NCBI RefSeq assembly: GCF_900143695.1
Contig: NZ_FRFE01000011.1
Span: 62,001-126,000 of the forward strand
Direction of reading: 5' to 3'
Length of the DNA: 64,000 nt
From: Desulfopila aestuarii DSM 18488
GTDB taxonomy: Bacteria > Desulfobacterota > Desulfobulbia > Desulfobulbales > Desulfocapsaceae
Position 1 is the stretch's first letter. Each line of letters begins with the position of its first letter. The notes beneath the pieces were generated by a model, which worked only from the letters and a program-made list of their open reading frames with translations, was not told where the DNA came from and ran no database searches. Position numbers and translations under genes: made by a program. This document shows positions 44,467-53,515 of the stretch, piece by piece.

Positions 44467-46107
44467 TTAGCACACATATTTGATCTGCAGACGTTCCGCG
44501 GCAGCCTTGTCGGCTATGCCGAGCGCATCGGACATGCCTACGGGAAGTGACTGGGAGCGGCCGAGCGGAGCCATGATCTTCTTCACCTCGGTGTTGATCG
44601 ACATGAACACTTCCGAGACCCTTTCGGCGACCTTGTCCTGATCAAGACGCCTATACAGCTTGGGGTTCTGGCTGGTGATACCTTTCGGACAGATACCCAC
44701 GTTGCAGACGTTGCAGCGATTCTTTTCGTTGCCAAGACAACCGGCTACTGCCTGCATGATGTATTTACCGATATGGACACCCGATGCACCTAGCATGACC
44801 AGCGCCATGCCATTCTGGGCCACATTGCCATTCTTGCCGATACCGCCTGCTGCGAAAATGGGTATCTCATTCTGTTTGCCCTGGGCGGCGAGATCGAGAT
44901 AGCATTCGCGGACGCAGGAGGCGACAGGATGTCCGGTGGCGTCCATGGAAACATTGTAGGCAGCACCCGTGCCACCGTCGATGCCATCGATCATGAGGCC
45001 GGCGGCATACGGATTCCGAACCAGGTTGTTGAGTACCGACTTGGCTGAAGTGGAAGCGGAGATCTTGGGGTAGACTGGCACCTTATGTTCAAAGGCCATT
45101 GACAGGGTCTGGATCATCTTCATGACACTCTCCTCGATGGAGTAGAGGGTCTGATGAACTGGCGGTGAAGGCAGATCTACGGCCTCGGGAACACCGCGCA
45201 GGCGAGCGATAAGTTTAGACACCTTGTACCACATTAACAGGCCACCATCACCGGGCTTGGCGCCCTGGCCATATTTGATTTCTATGGCTGCCGGCAGGCA
45301 TTGCATATCCGGAATGGCGCGGATAATCTCGTCCCAGCCGAAATAGCCGGATGCGATCTGGAGAATAATGTATTTCAGGTAGGGACTTCTGAGTACCCAG
45401 GGGGGACAGCCGCCTTCACCAGTACACATCACCACCGGTAGACCGAGCACCTCATTGCAGTAGGCAACTCCCTGGAGCATCCCGAGCCACATATTGGGTG
45501 ACAGGGCACCGAAAGACATTGAACCGATGACGAATGGGAAAATCTCCCTGGTCGGAGGAATCCAGCCGCCGGAAATTGTATTTTCCAGGAACTCTTCTGG
45601 CGATAATACCCTGCCAAGAGTTGTGGTGACGTTGAATTCATGACGGCCAGCATCAAGTGCCGGGTCGGTCAACATTGAAATACGGTCGAACATGATGCGA
45701 TCGAGCAGGGTTGGTCCCTCGACGTTTCTTCGACCGCCGCGTTTGTTCGGTTCACCCTTCATGTTGTTGTAGAAGAGCGCGCGGTTCTCATTGGTATTGG
45801 CAACCGGTCCAATCGCTTCGTTGGGGCAGACCATGGAACACATGCCGCAGCCAATGCAGGCGTTGGCCATGGTGGTTTTCTGGCGGATACCTGTAAAGGT
45901 CTTGTAGTCGCTGCCTCGTTTCTTGCTCAGGATCTCGAGTTTCGGCATCCTGACCCGGCGGTAGGTAAGCTCAATAGACTCCTTCGGGCAGATGGCGGTA
46001 CATTGACCACAAAGGGTGCAGCGGTCCTCGCGATGCTGGATGATCCAGGGGACGTCGGCGTAGGTCAGGCTGCTTGGGGTAACGGTAACTGATCGTGCTG
46101 AGACCAT
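44467..46107 (-). CDS. Glutamate synthase FMN subunit with ferredoxin domain
   Basis: The central synthase domain of GltB as a stand-alone 546-aa protein. An N-terminal 2[4Fe-4S] ferredoxin (CTLCGQCTAICPKES, CIGCGMCSMVCPNEA) precedes the FMN-binding barrel with KIS-ASTSAKSV, GIDGGTGAA and the 3Fe-4S cluster cysteines in CNVCNVGICPKGI. This archaeal-type arrangement receives ammonia from the amidotransferase subunit and reduces 2-iminoglutarate to glutamate. The start overlaps the previous gene by 43 bases; an AAAGGAAT site seven bases before the ATG supports it. Confidence 0.93.
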   Translation of the reverse strand: MVSARSVTVTPSSLTYADVPWIIQHREDRCTLCGQCTAICPKESIELTYRRVRMPKLEILSKKRGSDYKTFTGIRQKTTMANACIGCGMCSMVCPNEAIGPVANTNENRALFYNNMKGEPNKRGGRRNVEGPTLLDRIMFDRISMLTDPALDAGRHEFNVTTTLGRVLSPEEFLENTISGGWIPPTREIFPFVIGSMSFGALSPNMWLGMLQGVAYCNEVLGLPVVMCTGEGGCPPWVLRSPYLKYIILQIASGYFGWDEIIRAIPDMQCLPAAIEIKYGQGAKPGDGGLLMWYKVSKLIARLRGVPEAVDLPSPPVHQTLYSIEESVMKMIQTLSMAFEHKVPVYPKISASTSAKSVLNNLVRNPYAAGLMIDGIDGGTGAAYNVSMDATGHPVASCVRECYLDLAAQGKQNEIPIFAAGGIGKNGNVAQNGMALVMLGASGVHIGKYIMQAVAGCLGNEKNRCNVCNVGICPKGITSQNPKLYRRLDQDKVAERVSEVFMSINTEVKKIMAPLGRSQSLPVGMSDALGIADKAAAERLQIKYVC

Positions 46108-47207
46108 ATCTGTAATTCCTTTCTATCGGGGGGGATGATAACTGTATGTTCACGCATGGGCTGAAAATCGAACGCCGGATCACGGTCGGGAACCATGGCA
46201 TCGACGCCGCAGAGTTCAGAAGCAATGGCCCAGGCTCCGTCACGGCCACCTACTGTTGCCGGGCGCATCTTCTTCTGGTCCATGACCAGCATGCAGGTTT
46301 CATCGGGCAGGGTGCCGATGACGGCATTCGGTCCGTCAATTATCAGACGGCGGCACACTTCACGTAAGCCTCTCAGAAAATCGCCTTGCGGGTGAGTCTC
46401 CAGCTCTCTGGAACTGAGCGGGGTTATGATATGCTTGTAGGCCTGCAGCGGCAATTTGAGCTGTCGAAGCGTATAGTGGAGGATGTGGGCAAAGACCTCA
46501 GAGTCGCTCTGATACCCGATATATCCAGGGATGTTTTTTCCAAGCAGCCAGTCACGAATAGGCACGAATGCGGTATTTTCACCGTTAGTCATTGTTGCGA
46601 TGCCCTGAATGAAAAAGGGATGGCAGGCGTAGAGGTTGATGCCGTAATTCGTATTCTGTCGCCCCTGTGCCATGCAGACGCGGGACTTTATCTGGCCGTC
46701 CCAAAGGCAGAGTGCCTCTCCGATCTCCATCGGCCAACCGACCTCCTTGATCATGGCAACGTCAGGATAAAACGAGAAAACGGTCAAATCGCCATTGTTC
46801 TCCTCACCGATTCGACGCAAGTCGAGACGCGTGCGGAGCATTTCTTCCTCCCGTTCCTCCTGTGGGCGGTCTTTAAAGGCCGGTGGCATCCTGTATGCCC
46901 TCAGGAAATAGCGATAACGCATTTTGCCGGACATTTTTTCAGGATTCATGGCGAAACGGTGGTCATATTTGAGCTCATAGCCCCGATCATCCATGTACTC
47001 GTCCATCCGCTGCTCGGCTTTGCGGGAATGGGCAATACCGGAGAGAATGGGGAACCTTGGGTTGTATTTGAAGTCTTCAAACTCCATACCACGAAGCAAG
47101 AGGCCAAGCCCGGAACCATCATAGCCTTCCTTCATGGCTTCCATGGCTTGCAGCACTTCGTACGGAGAGAAGGGTTCATTCGCTGTTTTTAGGGCTAAGC
47201 GACACAT
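46065..47207 (-). CDS. Glutamate synthase amidotransferase subunit
   Basis: Class II glutamine amidotransferase of 380 aa, the GltB N-terminal domain as a separate protein. The nucleophile Cys2 directly follows the initiator Met (MCRLALK). A central TNGENTAFVPIRDWL and GYQSDSEVFAHIL fit the family's glutamine pocket. It hydrolyses glutamine and passes ammonia to the FMN subunit. First gene of the three-gene operon, overlapping the next by 43 bases. The split into three genes (amidotransferase, FMN, GXGXG-GltD) is the archaeal layout. Confidence 0.92.
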   Translation of the reverse strand: MCRLALKTANEPFSPYEVLQAMEAMKEGYDGSGLGLLLRGMEFEDFKYNPRFPILSGIAHSRKAEQRMDEYMDDRGYELKYDHRFAMNPEKMSGKMRYRYFLRAYRMPPAFKDRPQEEREEEMLRTRLDLRRIGEENNGDLTVFSFYPDVAMIKEVGWPMEIGEALCLWDGQIKSRVCMAQGRQNTNYGINLYACHPFFIQGIATMTNGENTAFVPIRDWLLGKNIPGYIGYQSDSEVFAHILHYTLRQLKLPLQAYKHIITPLSSRELETHPQGDFLRGLREVCRRLIIDGPNAVIGTLPDETCMLVMDQKKMRPATVGGRDGAWAIASELCGVDAMVPDRDPAFDFQPMREHTVIIPPDRKELQIWSQHDQLPLPQAA

Positions 47208-47478
47208 GAGTTCTCCTGGTGAATAGATAGAAAAGCGCCCGGGAGGGCGAAGTTAAAACGTCTCAAGAGGTACACGCCGGGGGGGGAGTTCCTGCCGGAT
47301 GAAATACAAAATAGATGGTGCTGTACTGATGAACTGATATGTATAAATAACTGATTCGATAAAGTCAAGAAAAATGGCAGATCCGCCGGAGCCGCGAATT
47401 TATGCTATATTTTCTGTTTTTAACAGCCGAAAAGAAGACTGCGGAAAACGTAAAAAATATCTTTCCAGGAGATGAAAA

Positions 47479-48738
47479 ATGAAAATTTCCACCTCAACTC
47501 TTGGCATGGATGCAACAATGACTCACAGGGACGTGCAAACGAGTCAGGGCAAACTTGCGGCTGCGGCCACAAGTGGAGTTTTAGATCAATTTCAACTGAA
47601 GATACCAGCATTTAGCTCATCAATGCAGCGACAAGCTGTTTGTGTCGAGGCAAGTTCTTGTCTAGCGAAATCATCGGTCTCAGGAGATGGTTGGACAGTA
47701 GCACATGAACAGGAAGAAAAAAACACTGTTGGCCGGGTCGTTTCCGAAATCATTAATCAACCCGTGCAGGTGAGGGAGTTCAGCAGCATAGATCGAGGAG
47801 GGCAAAGCTTTTCCGCTGGTTTGGAATCGAAACCACTCGATCAACAGAGAGATGCTTCTCAACTTTCAACCCGAATGTCCCTTTCGCTCAAACAGATCCA
47901 CTACCAGGAGGAAACACTCAGAGTCAGTACCACGGGTACTATCGAAACCGCAGATGGGCGCACTGTAAACCTTGGCCTTGATCTTGCCCTTGAACGGGTG
48001 GAATATGCGGAGCAGGAGTATGTAACCGGTATATTAGCGGCCCGGTTTGTCGACCCTTTGGTTCTCTCGTTTGATGAGGGACTCAACGTTCTTGGCAATA
48101 GCCAGTTCAGCTTTGATCTCGATAATAATGGAACTTTAGAAAAAATTGCCAGTCTCCGTTCCGGCAGCGGTTTTCTGGTGCTCGATAAAAATGGCGACGG
48201 TCTTGTGAATAACGGCAGTGAACTGTTTGGTCCTGAATCTGGCTACGGGTACGGTGAACTTCGGTTTTATGATACAGATAACAATAACTGGATTGATGAA
48301 AATGATGCGATTTTTGATCGGCTTCAATTGTGGATGGGGGGCGGTAGTGAAGATGGCCACCTGGTCAGCTTGCGGGACGCTGGGGTGGGGGCGCTTTCAT
48401 TGGCGTCAGTAGGGACGGATTTTCAGTTGAAGGCAGCAGACGGCCGAATTCTTGGTCAGATAGGCAACGCTGGGATATTTCTCACCGAAGCTGGTGAAGT
48501 CCGGCCATTGGCCGAAATTGACCTGGCGGTAGATCAGGAGACTCCGTCTCACACATGGCCGGAGTTTTCCGGGGAAATGCAGGAAGCCTTACGCTTGTTG
48601 CGTGAGCTGGTGATAGAGAGAAGGCGTGTGGCGCAACTCAGGTTCCTGGCACAACACGAGAGATTGGAACAGCGGCGAGAAGGTCTTTTGGAGCGTCTCT
48701 TTGCCTTAAAGGATAATAACACATCCCTGTTAGGTTGA
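47479..48738 (+). CDS. EF-hand-like acidic protein, 419 aa
   Basis: Function unknown. No signal peptide or membrane segment is visible. Residues about 191-290 hold three calcium-loop-like stretches: FDLDNNGTLEKI (212-223), LDKNGDGLVNNGSELFG (235-251) and YDTDNNNWIDENDAIF (264-279). The DPLVLSF opening and NGSELFG stretch are typical of the EF-hand-like module seen beside RTX and VCBS proteins. The C-terminus (about 365-415) is a charged helix, probably coiled coil (LRELVIERRRVAQLRF). Residues 1-130 are Ser- and Gln-rich and low complexity. CAGGAGA precedes the ATG by six bases. It may be exported without a cleaved signal, but no type I secretion genes are near. Divergent from the glutamate synthase operon. 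Confidence 0.65.
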   Translation: MKISTSTLGMDATMTHRDVQTSQGKLAAAATSGVLDQFQLKIPAFSSSMQRQAVCVEASSCLAKSSVSGDGWTVAHEQEEKNTVGRVVSEIINQPVQVREFSSIDRGGQSFSAGLESKPLDQQRDASQLSTRMSLSLKQIHYQEETLRVSTTGTIETADGRTVNLGLDLALERVEYAEQEYVTGILAARFVDPLVLSFDEGLNVLGNSQFSFDLDNNGTLEKIASLRSGSGFLVLDKNGDGLVNNGSELFGPESGYGYGELRFYDTDNNNWIDENDAIFDRLQLWMGGGSEDGHLVSLRDAGVGALSLASVGTDFQLKAADGRILGQIGNAGIFLTEAGEVRPLAEIDLAVDQETPSHTWPEFSGEMQEALRLLRELVIERRRVAQLRFLAQHERLEQRREGLLERLFALKDNNTSLLG

Positions 48739-48778
48739 AAAAAAGAAGGCCGGGGCAGATATTGCTGCCACGGCCTTC
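48738..48778. terminator. Bidirectional Rho-independent terminator
   Basis: GAAGGCCG (48745-48752) / CGGCCTTC (48771-48778), inner GGCAG / CTGCC. On the minus strand followed by TTTTTTT, so it terminates the tatA run; on the plus strand it follows the EF-hand-like gene directly. Confidence 0.82.
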
Positions 48779-48836
48779 GGTGATAATCATTTTTCCCGAT
48801 CTCTTTTAAAAAGAGATGAAGAGAGAGTTCCAGAAA

Positions 48837-49082
48837 TTATCTTAGAACTTTGCCGATATTTTTTACCTGGTCGACCTTCTCTTTTATTTCGACAGCTTCT
48901 TTGACACCGGGGATGTCGTCCACCAGCGATTTGGTCTCATCCTCTATGCCACTCACCCCTTTTTTGAAGGAGGAGATAGCTTTGCCAAGACCGTGGCCGA
49001 TTTCCGGCAGTCTCTTGCCGCCGAAAACGAGCACGCCGATGGCGAGTATAACAATCAGTTCCGGGGTGCCAAGTCCAAACAT
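48837..49082 (-). CDS. tatA: Twin-arginine translocase subunit TatA/E, second copy
   Basis: An 81-aa protein with an N-terminal transmembrane helix (MFGLGTPELIVILAIGVLVF), the hinge FGGKRLPEIGHGLG and an amphipathic helix (ISSFKKGVSG), then an acidic tail. It forms the pore ring of the Tat system for folded proteins. The start at 49082 is supported by AGGAG eight bases upstream; a longer frame is less likely. 33 bp after the first tatA; no tatB or tatC is in the window. Confidence 0.9.
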   Translation of the reverse strand: MFGLGTPELIVILAIGVLVFGGKRLPEIGHGLGKAISSFKKGVSGIEDETKSLVDDIPGVKEAVEIKEKVDQVKNIGKVLR

Positions 49083-49115
49083 GGTCGATCTCCTGCAAAA
49101 GGGGCGGGACGGCAA

Positions 49116-49310
49116 TCAGACCGTCTTGTCGCTGTTGTCTTTCTTTTCTTCGTCGATTTTTTTAGCCGTATCGTCCTGACGGGTTGCTTCCTTGAAGTTT
49201 TTGATACCTTTTCCGATACCGGAGCCGATTTCAGGGAGTTTTCCCGCTCCGAAAATAATCACTATAATAACAAGAATGACAATCAGTTCCGGCATTCCAA
49301 GTCCGAACAT
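49116..49310 (-). CDS. tatA: Twin-arginine translocase subunit TatA/E, first copy
   Basis: A 64-aa Tat[21 protein letters not shown] helix, [14 protein letters not shown] hinge, short basic amphipathic helix [11 protein letters not shown] and a charged tail. GAGGT lies six bases before the ATG. The two copies share the start MFGLG-PELIVIL and the LPEIG hinge, so they are tandem paralogues; they differ mainly in the tail length and charge. 130 bp downstream of the deaminase gene. Confidence 0.92.
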   Translation of the reverse strand: MFGLGMPELIVILVIIVIIFGAGKLPEIGSGIGKGIKNFKEATRQDDTAKKIDEEKKDNSDKTV

Positions 49311-49440
49311 AACTCTACCTCGGCAAATATTAATGGCTGTAGACCGGAGTAAATCCGGGTGTGGTTAAAGGGTCGATGCAAGCACCCTCGAGACTTTAGA
49401 GTAGTCTCTGCATAAAGTCAAGCGTGTTGCCACCGACATC

Positions 49441-50757
49441 TCAGTGCATGGCGCGAATGGTCTTAGCCAACTGCGTCATCCTCGAAAGTATTTCCGTTTC
49501 ATCAATGGTTGTCAGTTCTCTGTCCTGCATGACCACCTGACCGTTAATTACTGAGTGGAGTACATCGCTTCCTCGTACAGCATACACCAGATGGGAGGGA
49601 ATATTATAGCATGGGGTGAGATGCGGTTGATCCATATCGACTACGATGCAATCCGCCTTTTTGCCGATTGCCAGGGTACCGATAGTATCATCGGCGGAGA
49701 GTGCAGCTGCTCCACCCATAGTTGCTGCATGGAGGGTGGTCTCGGCATTCATTACCGTGGGATTGAGATGGGCAATTTTGTGAACCTTGGCAACGCAGTT
49801 CATCTCGCCAAACAGATCGACATCATTATTGCTGGCACTGCCATCGGTACCAAGCGATACTGTTGCTCCGGCGGCCAGCAGCTCAACAATAGGTGCCGTC
49901 CCGGAGGCAAGTTTCATGTTTGATTCAAGGCAATGGCTGACTTTAACACCACGTTCGGCGAGAAGCATGATTTCATCGGGGTCGAGCATGACGCAATGGG
50001 CCGCGAGGGTATTTGGGCCTAAGAGCCCAAGCTGATCAAGATGACGAACAGGTGTCAGCCCATACCGTTCCTTGCAGGTGGCTACTTCCTGCCGGTTTTC
50101 GGAGAGATGGGTATGATAGAGGCTGCCGGTATCAGCTGCGACCTGGCCAAGACGGCTCAGAAGTTTGGGGGCACAGGTGTAAACGCTGTGTGGGTCGGTA
50201 GTAATGGATATAAGCGGATGATTCCTATAATGCTGGAACAACTCAGCTATGTAGGCAAAGCCGTTTTCCAGTTGCCCGTAACAGGGGGAAGGGAAGTCAT
50301 AGAGCACCTCACCGACCCAGGCGCGTATACCGGTTTCTGCTGCGGCCCGGGCCACTTCTTTGGCAAAGAGATACATGTCACAGAAGCTGGTGGTGCCGGA
50401 TTTAATCATCTCGGCGATGGAGAGCAGGGCCGACTGGTAGACAATCTCAGGTGTGAGCTGCGCCTCAATGGGAAAAATATGCTCCTCAAGCCATGTCATC
50501 AGAGGCAGATCATCGGCAATCCCTCGAAAGCAACACATGGGGGCATGAGTATGGGTGTTGATTAGCCCTGGCATTATCAGTCCATGTTCGGTGTGCAGCC
50601 GTCTGCTCTCAGGATATTTCTCAAGAAGCGTTGCTGTAGGCGCAATCTCAGTAATCGTATCGCCGGTGATGGCTAGACCGTGCTGGAGGAGAAGTCCGGC
50701 CTGGGTGGACCCAGGCAGGAACCATTTGCCGCTGACGATGAGTGATGGTTGTTGCAT
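49441..50757 (-). CDS. mtaD: 5-methylthioadenosine/S-adenosylhomocysteine deaminase
   Basis: Zinc amidohydrolase, 438 aa, that converts MTA and SAH to the inosine analogues and ammonia. Metal ligands are His69 and His71 in NTHTHAPMCCFRG, a later HTHLSEN and the Asp in LGTDGSASNND. The SLYHTHLSENRQEV and GTDG motifs are typical of MtaD/ATZ-TRZ proteins. It starts 29 bases after the purine nucleoside phosphorylase stop, and the pair fits an MTA salvage route through methylthioinosine. Full length. Other family members are guanine or cytosine deaminases, but the MTA/SAH type is best supported. Confidence 0.88.
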   Translation of the reverse strand: MQQPSLIVSGKWFLPGSTQAGLLLQHGLAITGDTITEIAPTATLLEKYPESRRLHTEHGLIMPGLINTHTHAPMCCFRGIADDLPLMTWLEEHIFPIEAQLTPEIVYQSALLSIAEMIKSGTTSFCDMYLFAKEVARAAAETGIRAWVGEVLYDFPSPCYGQLENGFAYIAELFQHYRNHPLISITTDPHSVYTCAPKLLSRLGQVAADTGSLYHTHLSENRQEVATCKERYGLTPVRHLDQLGLLGPNTLAAHCVMLDPDEIMLLAERGVKVSHCLESNMKLASGTAPIVELLAAGATVSLGTDGSASNNDVDLFGEMNCVAKVHKIAHLNPTVMNAETTLHAATMGGAAALSADDTIGTLAIGKKADCIVVDMDQPHLTPCYNIPSHLVYAVRGSDVLHSVINGQVVMQDRELTTIDETEILSRMTQLAKTIRAMH

Positions 50758-50786
50758 AGTGAAGACCGGAGTAAACAGGGGTAAAA

Positions 50787-51659
50787 TTAACTTTTCTGAA
50801 AAATCTGGGCTGTGAAGCTTTGCCTGTGGGCGATAATTTCCACGATGAGTTGCTGTAATTGCGGAGTTACTTTTGCGGCAGTTCGGATGATATCTTCCAG
50901 AAGGATCGGTTGAAAATTGTCAGGATCGTTGACGTTGGAAACAACAGAAAAGCCGAGCACCTCCATGCCGGCATGGCGGGCAACGATGACCTCGGGAACC
51001 GTGGACATGCCCACCGCATCGGCGCCGACATCGCGCAGCCAGCGGGTTTCTGCAGGAGTTTCAAGGCTAGGCCCGGGGATGCAGACATAGGTTCCGCTGA
51101 TGACTTTGACCAGGCCACAGCTTCTGGCCGCATCGAGTGCGGTTTTGATGAGGGCTGGGTGATATGGTGTGGAAAGGTCGGGAAAGCGGGGACCCCATTC
51201 GTCGATATTTGGTCCGCGCAGCGGGTTCTCGCCAAGAAAGTTCAAATGGTCACGGATCACCATGATGGAGCCCGGAGCAATGAGCGGGTTGAGTCCGCCG
51301 GCAGCGTTGGTCACCAGTAGCAAGCGCGCCCCAAGAAGTGACAATACCCTGACAGGAAAGGTGATCTCGCGTGTGGAATACCCTTCGTAAAAGTGGAACC
51401 TGCCCTGCAGAGCAGCCACGGGTTCGCCTTCGAGGTAGCCGAGGATCAGGTTGCCCTGGTGGCTCTCCACCGTGGAGACGGGAAAATGGGGAATATCGGC
51501 ATAGGGAAGGACCAGGCGAGTATCGATCCGGCTGACAAAATCTCCAAGGCCGGTGCCGAGTTGGATAACGGTGCGGGGCAGAAAAGGGAGTGTGTCGCGC
51601 AACTTGGCGACACACTCCTGTACACGCTGAACGTAATCGGAAAATTCCCGATCAGCCAT
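50787..51659 (-). CDS. Purine nucleoside phosphorylase / MTA-MTI phosphorylase family
   Basis: A 290-aa trimeric-type phosphorylase. Motifs: GTGLGDFVSRID phosphate loop, ALQGRFHFYEGYS, LLVTNAAGGLNP, and GTYVCIPGPSLETPAETRWL with VGMSTVPEVIVARH and VSNVNDP. The Asn in VSNVND corresponds to the base-binding Asn of inosine/guanosine phosphorylases, rather than the Asp of MTA phosphorylase, so an inosine-type substrate, perhaps methylthioinosine from the adjacent deaminase, is likely. It overlaps thrC by eight bases and leads directly into mtaD. Confidence 0.88.
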   Translation of the reverse strand: MADREFSDYVQRVQECVAKLRDTLPFLPRTVIQLGTGLGDFVSRIDTRLVLPYADIPHFPVSTVESHQGNLILGYLEGEPVAALQGRFHFYEGYSTREITFPVRVLSLLGARLLLVTNAAGGLNPLIAPGSIMVIRDHLNFLGENPLRGPNIDEWGPRFPDLSTPYHPALIKTALDAARSCGLVKVISGTYVCIPGPSLETPAETRWLRDVGADAVGMSTVPEVIVARHAGMEVLGFSVVSNVNDPDNFQPILLEDIIRTAAKVTPQLQQLIVEIIAHRQSFTAQIFQKS

Positions 51660-53049
51660 GACGGGCGTGGGCCTTTAGATAGTCGCGGATGCTGTTAATA
51701 TCAGCGTCCATATGCTCACAGCGAGCCTCACGCTCCAACAGGCCAATAAAGGCTGCCGGAGTCTCCGGTTCACTACCGATGGCATCTCGGACAGCATCAC
51801 CAAACTTCGCGGGATGGGCAGTAGCGAGACAGACCATGGGCACGCCTTGTTTTTTGTGGTGGCGGGCCGCCCTGACGCCGATCGCGGTATGTGGGTCAAG
51901 TACGTAGTTGAACTCTTTGTGGAAATCTCGAATGGTTTCGATGACCTGTTCTTCGGTTACCGCCAGGGCCGAGAAGTCGCGACGGATCTGGTCCTGATAA
52001 GACGAGAGATCGATTTTTCCGGTTTCGGCAAAGATCTGCATCTGATCGCGGGTCCTGTCCGTTTCACTGTCGAGGAGATAATAGAGATAGCGCTCGAAGT
52101 TGGAGGCGGATTGGATGTCCATGGACGGACTGCTGGTCTGGGTCACTGTGCCGAGTGAATAATCGCCACTGTTCACAAACCGGCTCAGGATATCGTTGGA
52201 ATTGGTGGCGAGCACCAGCCGCCGGATAGTCCCCTCAGGCAGCATCCGTTTGGCAATATAACCGGCAAAGATATCTCCGAAATTACCGGTTGGAATGGCA
52301 AAGTCGAGGGCTGTGTCTTTTTCGTGTTTACAGATGTGCAGACAGCTCCAAACATAGTAAACAACCTGAGCGAGAACCCTTGCCCAGTTGATGGAATTGA
52401 TGGCACCAAGAGCGTAATTGTTTTTGAATTCGACATCGCCAAAGATCTTTTTGACAATGGCCTGGCCGTCGTCAAACGAGCCGCGGATGGCGATGTTGAA
52501 AACATTATCGTCAAGCACGGTGGTCATCTGTTTTTCCTGCACCGGACTGACCCGCTGGTGCGGATGCAGGATGAAGATATTGATCCGGTCTTTGCCGCGG
52601 ACGCCGTAGATGGCTGCACTTCCGGTATCACCGGATGTCGCGCCAAGGATATTGAGAACCGCGTCGTTTTTCGCGAGCAGGTATTCAAAGAGGTTGCCGA
52701 GAAACTGCAGGGCAATATCCTTGAATGCCAGGGTCGGTCCATGGAATAGCTCAAGGATATGAAGGTTGCCGCAGTGAACCAGCGGGGTCACTTCAGGATG
52801 ACTGAAAGTGCTGTATGATTTATTGATGAGATTACGCAGGTCGCTGTCAGGGATGTCGTCAATAAAACGTGACATCACTTCAAAGGCCAATTCCGAATAG
52901 CTGAGATTCTGCCAGGAGGAAAGGGTCTCACTGCCAATACGCGGAATGGTGCGCGGTAGGAGCAGGCCGCCGTCTTCAGCTAATCCCATCAGTACAGCTT
53001 TGGTAAACGGGATGTGGGCGATTCCGCCCCGTGTGCTAAAATATTGCAT
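51652..53049 (-). CDS. thrC: Threonine synthase
   Basis: PLP enzyme that converts O-phosphohomoserine to threonine. The 465-aa protein starts MQYFSTRGG, as typical of the E. coli/yeast-type enzyme, and has the PLP lysine K110 in FHGPTLAFKDIALQF, and LGATSGDTGSAA for phosphate binding. The C-terminal third, with ATAHPAKFGDAVRDAIG, is family-typical. It overlaps the following phosphorylase by eight bases and follows rsfS by 46 bases. Complete. Confidence 0.95.
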   Translation of the reverse strand: MQYFSTRGGIAHIPFTKAVLMGLAEDGGLLLPRTIPRIGSETLSSWQNLSYSELAFEVMSRFIDDIPDSDLRNLINKSYSTFSHPEVTPLVHCGNLHILELFHGPTLAFKDIALQFLGNLFEYLLAKNDAVLNILGATSGDTGSAAIYGVRGKDRINIFILHPHQRVSPVQEKQMTTVLDDNVFNIAIRGSFDDGQAIVKKIFGDVEFKNNYALGAINSINWARVLAQVVYYVWSCLHICKHEKDTALDFAIPTGNFGDIFAGYIAKRMLPEGTIRRLVLATNSNDILSRFVNSGDYSLGTVTQTSSPSMDIQSASNFERYLYYLLDSETDRTRDQMQIFAETGKIDLSSYQDQIRRDFSALAVTEEQVIETIRDFHKEFNYVLDPHTAIGVRAARHHKKQGVPMVCLATAHPAKFGDAVRDAIGSEPETPAAFIGLLEREARCEHMDADINSIRDYLKAHARHG

Positions 53050-53095
53050 AAGTGTGAGCTCGAAGTTGTTGAGACGAGTTGTGGTGAATAACTGC

Positions 53096-53476
53096 CTATT
53101 CTACGTCTTCCAGCCGAATGCGCGAGGCGTCGTGCCATAACCCTTCCAGGTCATAGAAGCCACGCTGATCGTGATAAAAAATGTGGACGACGACTTCGTC
53201 AAAGTCGAGCAGAACCCACATGGCCTCTTGCAACCCTTCAGCCTTGGATGTTCGCACCCGCTTGGAGCGCAATGTGGCCTCAATGGTCTCGGCGAGGCCC
53301 TGCACATGTCGTGTGGAGCGGCCGCTCATGATGACGAAATAGTCGGTAAACGAAGACAACCCCTGTACATCGAGGATGACCACATCTTCAGCCTTATTAT
53401 CCAGTGCAACGTCTGCACAGGCCTTGGCAATTTCCAGGCCGCCTTTATCGCGGTATTCTTTCTTGATTTTTGTCAT
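53096..53476 (-). CDS. rsfS: Ribosomal silencing factor
   Basis: RsfS/DUF143 binds ribosomal protein uL14 and blocks 30S-50S joining when nutrients are poor. The 126-aa form has VVILDVQGLSSFTDYFVIMSG, the STRHVQGLAE helix, and the family end WVLLDFDEVVVHIFYHDQRGFYDLEGLWHDA, all conserved. Located between topB and thrC; more often it sits beside nadD, so this context is unusual but not meaningful in itself. Confidence 0.95.
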   Translation of the reverse strand: MTKIKKEYRDKGGLEIAKACADVALDNKAEDVVILDVQGLSSFTDYFVIMSGRSTRHVQGLAETIEATLRSKRVRTSKAEGLQEAMWVLLDFDEVVVHIFYHDQRGFYDLEGLWHDASRIRLEDVE

Positions 53477-53515
53477 GGTTACTTGTGCCCTTTTCTTTAT
53501 GGGCTGTCAAATTGT

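Noticed and set aside
49390-49408. GAGACT / AGTCTC hairpin before the first tatA
   Set aside because: Short stem, no T-tract; not convincing as a terminator or regulator.
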